DNA of 64,000 nt from Planctomycetia bacterium. GTDB lineage: Bacteria > Planctomycetota > GCA-002687715. How positions within the stretch are numbered: the stretch's first letter is position 1; the number at the start of each line of letters is the position of its first letter. The notes beneath the pieces are model-generated. The model made no database searches, was not told where the DNA came from, and saw only the letters and a list, made by a program, of their open reading frames with translations. The DNA is taken from contig SXUL01000115.1 of NCBI GenBank assembly GCA_005790545.1, positions 1-64,000 of the forward strand, written 5' to 3'. This document shows, piece by piece, positions 42,546 through 51,796 of the stretch. The translations under genes and the position numbers were made by a program.

Positions 42546-44182
42546 TCAGAACGTGTAACTCGAGACGTCCGAGTCGGCCACCATCGTCGTCGTGGCGGGG
42601 TTGAGCGCGATACTGACGCCGTGCAGCGTGATGCCGCTCAGTGCTGCCGGGGGCACGGGAACCGTGGCTGTTGCCTCGCCGCTCGCGCCCAGCGCACCGA
42701 ATGCGATGGGCAGTCCGACCGTCGCGAGGTTCATCCAAGCAATCAAGTCGGTCTGCGAAATGTGCAGGCCATGCCAGAGTCCCCCACCTGGCGCCGACGT
42801 ATTGAGCGGATCCAGGCTGAATGCGTTGAAGTAATAGTAAGTGCCACCGAGGGCGCTTACCTCGGTGTTGCGTGGAATGGTGAATCCGACAGCACCAGCG
42901 CCAAAGGGCGAAATCAATAACCTGTAGCTGTTGCCGTTGGAATTGAGATTGAGACACGGGATGAATTGCGGGCTGTGCCGATCAACGCTGTTCCCGAGGC
43001 CCAATTGACTATTGCCATTGCGGCCCCAGACCATCACGGTGCCAAGAGAGAGCAACGCCATGGAGTGCTCCTTGCCCGCTGCGACGGCCACAACGCCTGC
43101 AAGGCTCGGTATGGGCTGGGGCGCCGTTTGATGGACCGTGTTCCCGAGCCCGAGCTGGCCGTGACTGTTCCTCCCCCACGCCTTGACGGTGCCGTCCAAG
43201 AGCAGTGCCAAGGAATACTCTTCACCGGCTGCGATCGCCGCGGCACCCGTCAGCCCGGGGACAAGCTGTGGCGTCGACTGATTGCTCGTGTTTCCGAGCC
43301 CGAGCTGTCCGTGGCCGTTTTTCCCCACGCCTTCACCGTGCCGTCCACAAGCAGCGCGAGAGAATGCTCTTTGCCAGCCGCGAGGGTCATGACTCCGGCG
43401 AGGCCGGGGACAAGTTGCGGGGACAGTTGATCATTCGTGTTTCCAAGCCCGAGTTGGCCGTGGCCGTTATTGCCCCACGCCTTCACGCTGCCGTCCGTGA
43501 GCACCGCCAGAGAGTGCACCTTCCCCGCCGCGAGGCCGGCGACTCCCGCCAGCACCAGGTTTTGCTGTGGTGTCAACTGGTCATACGTGTTGCCGAGGCC
43601 GAGTTGACCTTCGCCGTTCTTCCCCCACACCTTCACGCTGCCGTCCGTGAGTAACGCCAAGGAGTGCTCCTTGCCAGCCGCGAGGGCCGTGACTCCTGCA
43701 AGCGCGGGGATGAGTTGCGGTGAGTTCTGCTCAAACGTGTTGCCGAGGCCGAGTTGACCATCGCCATTCTTTCCCCACGCCTTGACGGTGCCGTCAGCAA
43801 GCAGCGCCAACGTGTGTTCCTTGCCCGTGACAAGACCTGCGACTCCTGCAAGCGCGGTGATGACTTGCGGCGTGTTCTGATCAACGGTGTGTCCGAGGCC
43901 GAGTTGTCCGGCGGAGTTTCTTCCCCACGCATTCGCGGAGCCGTCAGCACATTGCGCCAGAGAGTGCTTTTCGCTGGCGGCGAGCGGCCCCGTCCAGCCA
44001 GAAGGCAACGCAGGCGAGGCCGCGGCCGCCGCTGGCAAAGGCGTCACAGCAGCCGCCGCTTGCGCGGCGAGTGCCTCGACCTGACCCGCAGCGGGGCTTG
44101 CGTCTGTGCGGGTGCTCATGAAAGGCACGCCCATGACGAGCAGGATCACGAGAAAAGAGATGGCGATAGCGAGTGTGCGCAT
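42546..44182 (-). CDS. Secreted RCC1-repeat protein, split by a -1 frameshift
   Basis: An exported beta-propeller protein starting MRTLAIAISFLVILLVMGVP. Seven 50-residue RCC1 repeats follow (pattern HSLALLTDGSVKAWGKNGHGQLGLGN), encoded by 150-bp units. Then comes a C-terminal beta domain with VPVPPAALSGITLHGVSIALNP, similar in style to the end of the FG-GAP protein. In the fifth repeat the frame breaks at TGG GGA AAA ACG (around 43319-43325): the first frame ends at 43250, while the continuation runs from there to 42546. A -1 slip restores WGKNGHGQLGLGN exactly and gives about 545 residues. Role unknown. Confidence 0.8.
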
Positions 44183-44210
44183 AATGCATGCACGAACCAG
44201 CGGGTCTGTG

Positions 44211-44298
44211 CTTCCTGCCTATCGATGGCCTGTGAGATGCGCTTGAATTCAGATCGTTACTGACGTGCCTTCGTGAGGAACTGCGACACCTTTGAAGC
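44211..44298 (-). repeat. MBL gene tail and spacer, parent copy
   Basis: Includes the final codons and stop of the beta-CASP protein (GFKGVAVPHEG to the TGA at 44249) and the spacer before the RCC1 gene. Partner of 42360-42447, in the same orientation; the two bracket the RCC1 gene. Confidence 0.6.
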
Positions 44299-45643
44299 CG
44301 CGTTCCCGAAGAAGCTGACCGAAGGCAAGACTCGATGCGGGCTCGCCGTGCACAACAAACACATGCGACGCGGCGCTCTTGATGGGAGTCAGCGCATCCA
44401 GAAGTTCCAATTGGTCCGCGTGAGCCGAGAGTCCGCGGATGCGCACGACCTCCGCACGCACGTGCACAGGATCGCCGAAGATGAAAACCGGGTTCTGGCC
44501 ATCCTCGAGGCGGCGCCCGAGTGTGTACGGCGCCTGAAAACCGCTGAAGGCCACGATGTGCTCGGGTTCCGTGAGCAGATGGCTCAAGTGATGCAGCACG
44601 CGGCCTGATTCGCACATGCCCGAGCCCGCGAGAATCACGGCGCTGCCGCGATACGCGTTGATGCCCTTCGACGCCTCCACCGTTTCGGTGTAGTAGACGT
44701 GGTCGGTCTTCAGAAGCGCCAGCGAACCGCGCACGCGCTTCAGCGCTGCCGCATCGAATTCTCCCGGATGCTCTTCCATGATCCGTGTGGCCTTGATGCC
44801 GAGAGGCGAATCCACGAACACCGGAACGCGCGGAATCAAGCCCTTCTCCATCCCCTCGTTGAGTGACCAGAGCAGATTCTGCGTGCGGCCCACGCTGAAA
44901 GCCGGAATGAGGAGTTTGCCTCCGCGCCCTGCGGCGCGTCGCACGGCGGAGCAGAGTTCCTCGCACGGCCGCACCGCGTCTTCGGGCCGATGCTCATGCA
45001 CCCGATCGCCGTAGGTGCTTTCGGTCAGCACGACATCCGCGGGCGGCAATGCCTCCGGATCACGCAAAACAGGAGTTCCGCGGCGTCCGTAATCACCGGT
45101 GAACGTGAGATGGACCTTCCCTCCGTCTGGCTCCACGATTTCGAGTTGCACGGAGCTGGAACCGAGAATATGTCCCGCATCGTGGAACTGCGCGCTGACA
45201 CCTCCGGTCACCGGAAACCAGCGGCCGCGAGCCTGACCGACGAAGTGCCCTGCCACGCCTTCGGCATCACTCTCCGTGTAGAGCGGTTCGCGCGCGGACC
45301 GGCCCCGCTTCTTCAACTGAGCATTGTCTCGCGCCTGAATGGCGGCGCCATCCGCGAGCAACAATGCGGTGAGCGGCACCGTCGGACGCGACATGTACAC
45401 CGGTCCTGTGAAGCCCTGTCGATAGAGGATGGGCAGCGCACCCGAGTGATCGATGTGCGCATGCGAAAGCACGATGGCATCCACGGAGCGCGCATCCAGC
45501 CGCGGTTGGGAGTTCCGCAGCCACGCCTCGTCGCGCCGGCCTTGGAACAAACCACAATCGAGCAGCACGCGCGTGCGGCCGGTTTCGATCAGATGCATCG
45601 AGCCTGTCACGCCGCCCGCTGCACCCAGAAATGTGATGCGCAT
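44249..45643 (-). CDS. Metallo-beta-lactamase-fold beta-CASP nuclease-like protein
   Basis: The 464-residue protein has the metal-binding LSHAHIDHSGALP (61-66), then FTGDYGRRGTP, DVVLTESTYGDR, the beta-CASP insert, and AGSGMCESGRVLHHL and LSAHADQLELLDAL at the end. This is the YSH1/CPSF-73-like family of RNA-processing nucleases found in many bacteria; the RNA target here is unknown. No KH domain is present. It is divergent from the thioesterase gene, 34 bp apart. Its last codons are partly copied at 42360-42447. Confidence 0.9.
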   Translation of the reverse strand: MRITFLGAAGGVTGSMHLIETGRTRVLLDCGLFQGRRDEAWLRNSQPRLDARSVDAIVLSHAHIDHSGALPILYRQGFTGPVYMSRPTVPLTALLLADGAAIQARDNAQLKKRGRSAREPLYTESDAEGVAGHFVGQARGRWFPVTGGVSAQFHDAGHILGSSSVQLEIVEPDGGKVHLTFTGDYGRRGTPVLRDPEALPPADVVLTESTYGDRVHEHRPEDAVRPCEELCSAVRRAAGRGGKLLIPAFSVGRTQNLLWSLNEGMEKGLIPRVPVFVDSPLGIKATRIMEEHPGEFDAAALKRVRGSLALLKTDHVYYTETVEASKGINAYRGSAVILAGSGMCESGRVLHHLSHLLTEPEHIVAFSGFQAPYTLGRRLEDGQNPVFIFGDPVHVRAEVVRIRGLSAHADQLELLDALTPIKSAASHVFVVHGEPASSLAFGQLLRERGFKGVAVPHEGTSVTI

Positions 45644-45677
45644 GGCCGCGAGCCTACACGGCGGCTACTCTCAACGC

Positions 45678-46142
45678 ATGAGCACGCTGTCCCTCCAGGA
45701 TCAATTCGCTGCGCAGAGCATCTGTTTCGGTTGCGGGCCTTCCAATGTGAAGGGCTTGCACGTACGGAGTTTTCCTGCCGGAGATGAAGTGGTGTGCCAC
45801 TGGACTCCGGAACCCCATCACCACGCATTCCCCGGCGTGCTGAATGGCGGCATCGTGGGCGCGATCCTCGACTGCCACTGCAACTGGACCGCGTCCTGGC
45901 ATCTGATGCAGCGGGATCATCTTGCCGCGCCGCCGTGCACCGTCACTGCCGACTACTCAGTCACGTTGAAGCGCCCGACCCCCGTGGATGTCGCGCTCGA
46001 AATCCGCGCGCGCGCCGTGTCGAGTGAAGGGCCGAAGGTCCTTGTCGAAGGCACGCTCACTGCCAAGGGCAAGGTCACGGCCACCTTCCGCGGCACCTTC
46101 GTCGCCGTCACTGAAGGCCACCCCGCCTGGCATCGCTGGTGA
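45678..46142 (+). CDS. PaaI-type hotdog thioesterase
   Basis: A 154-residue hotdog-fold acyl-CoA thioesterase. ICFGCGPSNVKGLHVRS is the N-terminal loop, HHHAFPGVLNGGIVGAILDCHCNW carries the NGG and catalytic aspartate, and YSVTLKRPTPVDVALEI is the conserved middle strand. The usual HGG is NGG here, common in this subgroup. Substrate chain length cannot be told. The ATG at 45678 follows the open frame's last sensible start. Confidence 0.85.
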   Translation: MSTLSLQDQFAAQSICFGCGPSNVKGLHVRSFPAGDEVVCHWTPEPHHHAFPGVLNGGIVGAILDCHCNWTASWHLMQRDHLAAPPCTVTADYSVTLKRPTPVDVALEIRARAVSSEGPKVLVEGTLTAKGKVTATFRGTFVAVTEGHPAWHRW

Positions 46143-46224
46143 CACCCGACGCATGCAAACAACGCGTCGCAGGCTCTCAAGGGACGCTCGGCGCAAGCCT
46201 CTGAACCTGTGCCTTGCCGGCACT

Positions 46225-47064
46225 TCATCCAGGGAGGGATATTCCAAGGCCGCGCGCAAGTTCGCGCACCGTCGCGGGGGCGTGGCCTGCGTAATGATTG
46301 TTGGCGAAGACGAAGGTGGTGGCGACGCGCTCCGAGAGCTTGGCAAGGAGATCCGCCCAGCGCGCGATTTCCGCGCTCCGGTCGATGACCGTCTCCGCGA
46401 AGGTGGTTGTCAGCGCGTCCACCGCCTGACGGTTTCCGATGAGGCGGGCGTAGAGGAAGTCCGTGGTGACCACATCGAAGCGCTCCGCCAACTCCGCCGG
46501 ATGTGGCATATATGAGACTTCGCTCAGCGTGAGCGCGGTGCGGTGCTGGCTCAAAATCTCGAGCAGTGGCTCGTCAATCCAGCGCGCGTTGCGGATTTCC
46601 ACCGCGTAGCGGAAATCCGGGGATAGCCCCCCGAGAAATGTGTCAAGCCGCTCGAGAAATGGCTTCGGCCCCGTGAAGGCCGTGCGATTGAAGTACGGGA
46701 ATTGAAGCAGCAACGGGCCGGCGCGTGGCCCGAGCGCACGCATGCGCGCAAGGAAGAGACTGGTGGGCGCCGCGGTGTGCTCCGGCACCAGCACCTTGGC
46801 GCCATCTGGCTTCGCCTCTTGGCCACCATGAACAATGTCCCGCGGAAACTTGGCTGCAATGATGAAGTTCTCGGGCGTGCGCTCGGCCCAGCCCTGAACC
46901 AATTGCGCTGAGGGCAGGTGGTACCACGTGGTATCCGCTTCCACCGCAGGAAAGCGCGTCGCGTAATGACGGATCTGCTCCCGCGCCGCCAGACCTTCGG
47001 GATAGAAGGTGCCCGTCCAACCCTGTGCGCTCCACGAGGAGGTGCCGAGCAGGATGCGGACCAT
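46225..47064 (-). CDS. DUF72 (YecE-like) protein
   Basis: A TIM-barrel-like 279-residue protein of family DUF72. ILLGTSSWSAQGWTGTFYP, FPAVEADTTWYHLPS and FIIAAKFPRDI are its signature blocks, and FVFANNHYAGHAPATVREL is the usual C-terminal motif. Function is unknown across the family. Its ATG shares one base with the M61 peptidase stop, so it is the last gene of the minus-strand operon starting at 53274. Confidence 0.88.
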   Translation of the reverse strand: MVRILLGTSSWSAQGWTGTFYPEGLAAREQIRHYATRFPAVEADTTWYHLPSAQLVQGWAERTPENFIIAAKFPRDIVHGGQEAKPDGAKVLVPEHTAAPTSLFLARMRALGPRAGPLLLQFPYFNRTAFTGPKPFLERLDTFLGGLSPDFRYAVEIRNARWIDEPLLEILSQHRTALTLSEVSYMPHPAELAERFDVVTTDFLYARLIGNRQAVDALTTTFAETVIDRSAEIARWADLLAKLSERVATTFVFANNHYAGHAPATVRELARGLGISLPG

Positions 47065-49163
47065 CAGCGCGCTGCGACTGGCCTTGTATGGCCCGTCTTG
47101 AGGCCGTCGCGGAGCGCCGCCGCACGTGCGGGCGCGGCCGCGTCCATCTCGAACTTCTTCACGCTCGTTGATTGGAGTTGCTCGTTCCGGACCTCGACAG
47201 TGCTGATCTCGCCATCAATCTCCACGCCGAGTTTCGCCGGCGCATCCACACCCACGCCAGCGAGGAGTTGCTGTGCGTGAGCCGCGTGACGCACCGCGAC
47301 CGCATTGACCGAGCGCAGCAGCGCCATCCCTTCGAACGCCTTGCCGTGGAAAGCCTTGATCTGGGGAGCGCCTGCAATGCTCACTCCGCCCTCCGCATCC
47401 AGGCAACGCACAAGCGCGAGGGCTCCCGCCGCGGGTGCCGGATTCTCGAGCACGACCTCTCCCGCGCCGCGCTTCACCTTGAGTTTCGTGGCTGCGCCGG
47501 CCCCGAGGCTGCCGAGAGCGCGCAACGCATCCTTCACATTGCCGACGGCGGTTTCTCCCACCGCTGTGATCTCGTCACCCTCTTTCAAGCCGAAGCGCGT
47601 GAGCGGCAGCCCTTCGCCGAGGGGCAGCGCGGCCGCATCCGGACCGCGTGCCCACCCGCGCAGGGCCGCGAAGGCCGAACGCTGCGTCTGCTGCGTCTCC
47701 ATGACGAATCCCGCAGCTGCGAGATAACGCGTCCAGTCCACGGGCTCCGCGCGACGAATGTGCGCTGCGAAAAACGGATCCACATTCACGCCGGTGGATT
47801 CACGGATCACCCGTGGGAAATCCGCCGAGGCGAAGCCCGCATCGGCTTTGCCATGCCGGTACATGCCGCCATAGGTCCGATACATCTGGCGCATGGCCGT
47901 ATCGAGACTCGCCTTGTTGTTGCTGCTGTCGCGGATCAGAAGATCGAGGGCGAGTCCGAGAACCTCGCCTTGCAGGTAATACGAAATGCGCCCATCGCCC
48001 GTCCACACACCGCGGCTCGACACCTGCGGAGACACTTCGAGGTGCGATGGGTTGCTCTCGAAACCTCCGATGGCCGAGCGATACATGCTGCAAAACTCGG
48101 AGTCGCCCACGAGGCCGCCGCGCCACAAGAGCATGTTGGCGTAGTAGCTCGTCAGGCCTTCGCAGATCCAGAGATCATCCACTGGCACTGGCTGCGAATA
48201 GTCGAATGGGCCGAGGACGAATGGCCGCATGCGCTTCACATTGAAGGTGTGGAAGTACTCGTGCGCGGTGACGCCGCGAACGCCCGCCACGGTGATGCGC
48301 GCCGGATTGGCGGTGCCGATGGTCGTGGAGCTGAGATGTTCGAGCCCGCCACCGCCTCGTGTGTAGATGAAGGTGTAATGCGGGTACGGGATGTCGCCGA
48401 AGATGTCCACGCTGCATTCAACGATGCGACGAATTGCGTCCTCAAGGGCCGGCCAATCCGTGCCGGATTCGCCCCCACCCGTCACCGCCGCAATGCGGTG
48501 GGGCACGCCGCGCACAAGCTGCGTGCGACACTCCATGCGCCCGATGGCGACCGGGCAATCTGCGAGCCTGTCGTAATCATCCGCATGAAACACGAAGGGG
48601 TCCGGCGTGCTTTCAAGACCACAAGCCACCTGCCATTCGGGCGGCAACGTGAAACGCACCATGGCGGGCTGATCCAGGGCGCCGTGGAGGAATGCCCATG
48701 AACGCGGGCCATCGATCAGCCCGGATGCAGCCGCAAGAAAGGAGCGGTTGTTGGGCGTCCCGCCCGGCTCGTTGTTCACATAGCTGAAGCGGACGCTCGC
48801 AGCCCCATTGCGACGCACCTTGATACGCCGCTCGCCTGCGCGCTCGAGCGGCAATGCGACGCCGGCTTCCGACACCGCCCGGAATTCGCCCATGCACTCG
48901 AACGCGGGCTTGCCACCCAAGACCCCTGACGTGAGCGGACGATAGGCCCCGGGCGCCCAGAACGGGATTTCAAAAACCAATTCCTCGGCCGCAGGGTGAC
49001 GCACCTCGAGCGCGAAGTGAATGCGCTTCGCATCCGTGGCTTTCACTTCCGCGCTGTAGAAAAGCTCCATGCGCGGCGGCTGGGCTTGCAGCGACACGCC
49101 CAACAACAGCGCAACAACACACACTCCGCGGCGCCAGTGCGCCACTTGCAGGAAGGAAATCAT
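47064..49163 (-). CDS. M61-family metallopeptidase with PDZ domain
   Basis: A 699-residue secreted aminopeptidase-like protein. After a signal peptide (VCVVALLLGVSLQAQ) and a beta-rich N-domain comes the gluzincin site HEYFHTFN (301-308), with the third zinc ligand in ICEGLTSYYA (Glu335). A PDZ domain follows around residues 540-610 (LTRFGLKEGDEITAVGETAV). M61 members cleave N-terminal glycine or similar; substrate here unknown. The ATG at 49163 has GAGGAG upstream, better than the GTG two codons before it. Confidence 0.88.
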   Translation of the reverse strand: MISFLQVAHWRRGVCVVALLLGVSLQAQPPRMELFYSAEVKATDAKRIHFALEVRHPAAEELVFEIPFWAPGAYRPLTSGVLGGKPAFECMGEFRAVSEAGVALPLERAGERRIKVRRNGAASVRFSYVNNEPGGTPNNRSFLAAASGLIDGPRSWAFLHGALDQPAMVRFTLPPEWQVACGLESTPDPFVFHADDYDRLADCPVAIGRMECRTQLVRGVPHRIAAVTGGGESGTDWPALEDAIRRIVECSVDIFGDIPYPHYTFIYTRGGGGLEHLSSTTIGTANPARITVAGVRGVTAHEYFHTFNVKRMRPFVLGPFDYSQPVPVDDLWICEGLTSYYANMLLWRGGLVGDSEFCSMYRSAIGGFESNPSHLEVSPQVSSRGVWTGDGRISYYLQGEVLGLALDLLIRDSSNNKASLDTAMRQMYRTYGGMYRHGKADAGFASADFPRVIRESTGVNVDPFFAAHIRRAEPVDWTRYLAAAGFVMETQQTQRSAFAALRGWARGPDAAALPLGEGLPLTRFGLKEGDEITAVGETAVGNVKDALRALGSLGAGAATKLKVKRGAGEVVLENPAPAAGALALVRCLDAEGGVSIAGAPQIKAFHGKAFEGMALLRSVNAVAVRHAAHAQQLLAGVGVDAPAKLGVEIDGEISTVEVRNEQLQSTSVKKFEMDAAAPARAAALRDGLKTGHTRPVAAR

Positions 49164-49172
49164 GAACACTCC

Positions 49173-49595
49173 TCAGGGGCCGGTTGCTGCTTCCGTCCGG
49201 CAGGAGACGGACAGGAACTCGTCCTGTTGCAACACCACTTCAACAAGCGATCCGCGGGGAACGCACTCTTCCGCGAGGCGACGGATTTCGAGCACGAGGT
49301 TTTCTGCGGTGGGCACCCTGTCCCGCAGGCCCTCGAGATCCACATTCATGTTGCGGTGATCGAGACGGCGGAGCACTCCCTCCTCGATGGCGCGATCAAG
49401 CGCTTCGATATCCACTGCGCGGCCAGTTTCAGGATCAACGGCTGCACGCAGCACGAGGGTGAGGCGGTAATTGTGCCCGTGGCCGCCAACATTCGCTGCC
49501 GGTCCGTAGGTCGCGAGATTGCGCTCATCGGACCACTCGGGCCGGAAGAGGCGATGCGATGCACAAAAGCGCCAGGTCCGGCGCACTTCGATCAT
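49173..49595 (-). CDS. 6-pyruvoyl-tetrahydropterin synthase/QueD family protein
   Basis: A 140-residue T-fold enzyme; members make 6-carboxy-tetrahydropterin for queuosine (QueD) or 6-pyruvoyl-tetrahydropterin. The zinc histidines are in FCASHRL (His14) and VGGHGHNYRL (His39, His41), and LDHRNMNVDL and PTAENLVLEI follow. The catalytic cysteine typical of QueD, often in a CxxxHGH block, is not seen between the histidine motifs, so a PTPS-like or alternative activity is possible. It overlaps sfsA by 4 bp. Confidence 0.85.
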   Translation of the reverse strand: MIEVRRTWRFCASHRLFRPEWSDERNLATYGPAANVGGHGHNYRLTLVLRAAVDPETGRAVDIEALDRAIEEGVLRRLDHRNMNVDLEGLRDRVPTAENLVLEIRRLAEECVPRGSLVEVVLQQDEFLSVSCRTEAATGP

Positions 49596-50284
49596 GGCGA
49601 GATGATAACGGGCACGCTGCCGAGGGGAGTGATGCCCGCTGCGTCCACCGCGCAGCGTATGGCTTCGGCGCGCACACCGGCTTGCGTCGCTTCGCTGAAA
49701 GCGGCCGCCCAGTCCGGGTCGATCCTCGATGCCGGCGCGAAGGCCTGCACGTCCTCGCGCAAGATCATGAAGAGCATGAGCGCGGCTTCGCCCCTGCGCG
49801 CACGCTGTGTGAGCAAATGAAGGTGTTTCAGGCCCCGCGCGGTGACCGCATCCGGAAAGAACGCGGTTCCTGCCGAGGCCATGGTGACGCTCTTCACTTC
49901 GATGGCCAGCGCGTCACTTCCGCTCCCGACAACGAAGTCCGTGCGCGAGCCCGGCTCCAGCACGATTTCCGCCCGCACTGGCCCCGCCGGAAGCGCGCAC
50001 TGAGCGAGGCCTGCTTGCAGTACTTCGCGGGCCACCTGATTGGCGCGCAACGTGTTCACTGCAACCCATGTGCCGGCCACTTCCAAGGCCTCAAGAGCGT
50101 AGGGCAATGTGGCGCGGGACGGCCGGATGAGCGCACGGGCGCCAGGAGCGAGCAACCCCATCATGGAACCGGTGTTCGCGAGGTGGGCGGTGGTGAGGCG
50201 GCCGCCAGGGAGCTCCACATCCGCGAAGAAACGCTTGCGGCGCCCGAGAAAGCGCGCGAGAGCCAGCGGCGGATCGAATTGCAC
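49592..50284 (-). CDS. sfsA: SfsA family protein
   Basis: A 230-residue protein of the sugar-fermentation-stimulation family, originally linked to maltose genes in E. coli; a nuclease-like fold has been suggested for the family. TTAHLANTGSMMGLL and DFVVGSGSDALAIEVKSVTMA match the family; the second has the acidic/lysine pattern of the nuclease core. The start is a GTG at 50284. It is coupled to queD by a 4-bp overlap; a functional link is not evident. Confidence 0.9.
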   Translation of the reverse strand: MQFDPPLALARFLGRRKRFFADVELPGGRLTTAHLANTGSMMGLLAPGARALIRPSRATLPYALEALEVAGTWVAVNTLRANQVAREVLQAGLAQCALPAGPVRAEIVLEPGSRTDFVVGSGSDALAIEVKSVTMASAGTAFFPDAVTARGLKHLHLLTQRARRGEAALMLFMILREDVQAFAPASRIDPDWAAAFSEATQAGVRAEAIRCAVDAAGITPLGSVPVIISP

Positions 50285-50290
50285 GCCGCT

Positions 50291-50794
50291 TCAGTTCACC
50301 GTCGGCACGAACACCGCGCTTTGACGCGGAGAGCCGCGACGGAAGGTGGCCACATACGGCAGCTGCTGTTCGCGTGTGAAGCCCCAGACCTTCATCACAT
50401 CGCCGCTCCGCGAGAACTCCAGCCGGGTCGCGACACCCAGAGGAGCACGCACGCTGGCCGCGTCATCTTGCACCACGCTGGAGCCGTCCACGCGGCCGGA
50501 AAAAGCGAATACGGGCCAGTTCATGATCCGTTCACGGCCTCCAAGGGTCAGGATCTGTTCCTTGATGGTCACTGTCACGAGCATGCGCCCTTCCGAAGTC
50601 GTTTCGATGACTCCGTGCGCTCGCAGTTCGTCACCGCTGGGAGAAATGTCGCCCCGCCGCCAGACGGGCAGTGTCCCGCGATTGCTGACGTGTTGCGGAT
50701 CAATGGCGAGCGCTTCGAGGCTCCAGACATTGCCGCCTGTCGCCGTGCTGCAGGCGCTGAGAATGAAGAGCGACAAGAGAGAAAGGATGCGCAT
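50291..50794 (-). CDS. Lipoprotein of unknown function
   Basis: A 167-residue protein with a lipobox signal (LLSLFILSACS), so probably lipid-anchored at Cys15. The body is beta-rich (RRGDISPSGDELRAHGVIETT, VKIWG-like VMKVWGFTREQQLPYVATF) with no recognised motif. It sits in the middle of the M50-to-DUF72 operon, 30 bp after the methyltransferase-like gene and 6 bp before sfsA. Confidence 0.65.
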   Translation of the reverse strand: MRILSLLSLFILSACSTATGGNVWSLEALAIDPQHVSNRGTLPVWRRGDISPSGDELRAHGVIETTSEGRMLVTVTIKEQILTLGGRERIMNWPVFAFSGRVDGSSVVQDDAASVRAPLGVATRLEFSRSGDVMKVWGFTREQQLPYVATFRRGSPRQSAVFVPTVN

Positions 50795-50824
50795 GGGTTG
50801 ACTCCGCGGGCGCGACTCGAAGCA

Positions 50825-51787
50825 TCATGAGCGCTTCCCCGCCTCAAGCACAAGCTCCTTGTTCTCGGCGCCACCGCGGAGATCGAGGATGGCTTCGAGC
50901 CCTGCGGAAGAAGCCCTGAAAAGCGTGGCCACATTCGAGGAATCCGCTTCTTCGCGGGTGCGGCCGATGAGCAAGAGCCCGCCCGGCAGAAGGCTGCCCG
51001 CGAGCGCGCGCACGGCCTCGCGCTGCCGCTCAGGCGAGAAGTAGCCCGGATTGAGCACATTCATGGCCCGCACGAAATGCCAGCGGGGTGACATGACCGC
51101 ACACACATCGTGCCGCCCGAGAGTGAAGCGTGCATCCGCGGCCGCCGCGAGGCGGCATGCAGGGTGCCAGAGCGCCACGACCTCCACGCTCCAACCGCTC
51201 GGCAATGTCCGGCCCTCTTTGCGCGCAGCGATGACACGCGCCACGTCCGGCAGACGCGCACGAGCTCGCGCCTGCAACCAGCGGTTGCACGGGCGGAAGA
51301 GGGACTCCCTCTGCCCCGCACTGAACACGAATTCACCCAAGGTGAACTGCAGCGGCGCGCCCTCTTCGTCACAGGCCACCACGAGCGGATGCCCCTCACA
51401 GCGCACGAGCAACATGTTGGCGTAATAGTCGCTCGCATGGGCGCGCCCCGGACGCACGGAGAGCAGTGTCTTCCAGAGTTCGAGCGTCGTGACGCCGCTG
51501 CTCGCGCCCACATCGTGCAGGGCGATCTCCGGCACGTCCGGCAGCTCGCGCCCAAGCACCTCCACGATGATGCGGTCGAGACCCTTGAAGCGGTTGCGGC
51601 GCGTGGTCTTGTGAATGCGCCCGGCGACGACCAGCTCGTTGTAGAGGCGCGCCAGCAGGATCTCGTCCTGCACGCGCATGGCCGCGTCACTTCCCGCGAG
51701 CAGCGTCAACGAGAAACGCCGCGTGCCCGGGTGTTCGAGGGCCCGTTGCATGCGCGCTCCGGGAATGACGACGCCGCGTTTCCACAT
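50825..51787 (-). CDS. Methyltransferase-like protein of unknown function
   Basis: A 320-residue protein with a Rossmann-type start, EIALHDVGASSGVTTLELW, which looks like SAM-binding motif I, and later MNVLNPGYFSPERQREAVRAL and SLLPGGLLLIGRT, which look like the motif-III strand of class I methyltransferases. The 130-residue insert between them lacks an obvious acidic post-II motif. It could be a CheR-like or inactive member. It follows scpA by 9 bp. Confidence 0.55.
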   Translation of the reverse strand: MWKRGVVIPGARMQRALEHPGTRRFSLTLLAGSDAAMRVQDEILLARLYNELVVAGRIHKTTRRNRFKGLDRIIVEVLGRELPDVPEIALHDVGASSGVTTLELWKTLLSVRPGRAHASDYYANMLLVRCEGHPLVVACDEEGAPLQFTLGEFVFSAGQRESLFRPCNRWLQARARARLPDVARVIAARKEGRTLPSGWSVEVVALWHPACRLAAAADARFTLGRHDVCAVMSPRWHFVRAMNVLNPGYFSPERQREAVRALAGSLLPGGLLLIGRTREEADSSNVATLFRASSAGLEAILDLRGGAENKELVLEAGKRS

Positions 51788-51796
51788 GCGCGCCGC

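Noticed and set aside
43016..43950. Regular 150-bp repeats, at first sight a CRISPR-like or tandem array
   Set aside because: The repeats translate to 50-residue RCC1 units in one frame with no unique spacers and no cas genes nearby.
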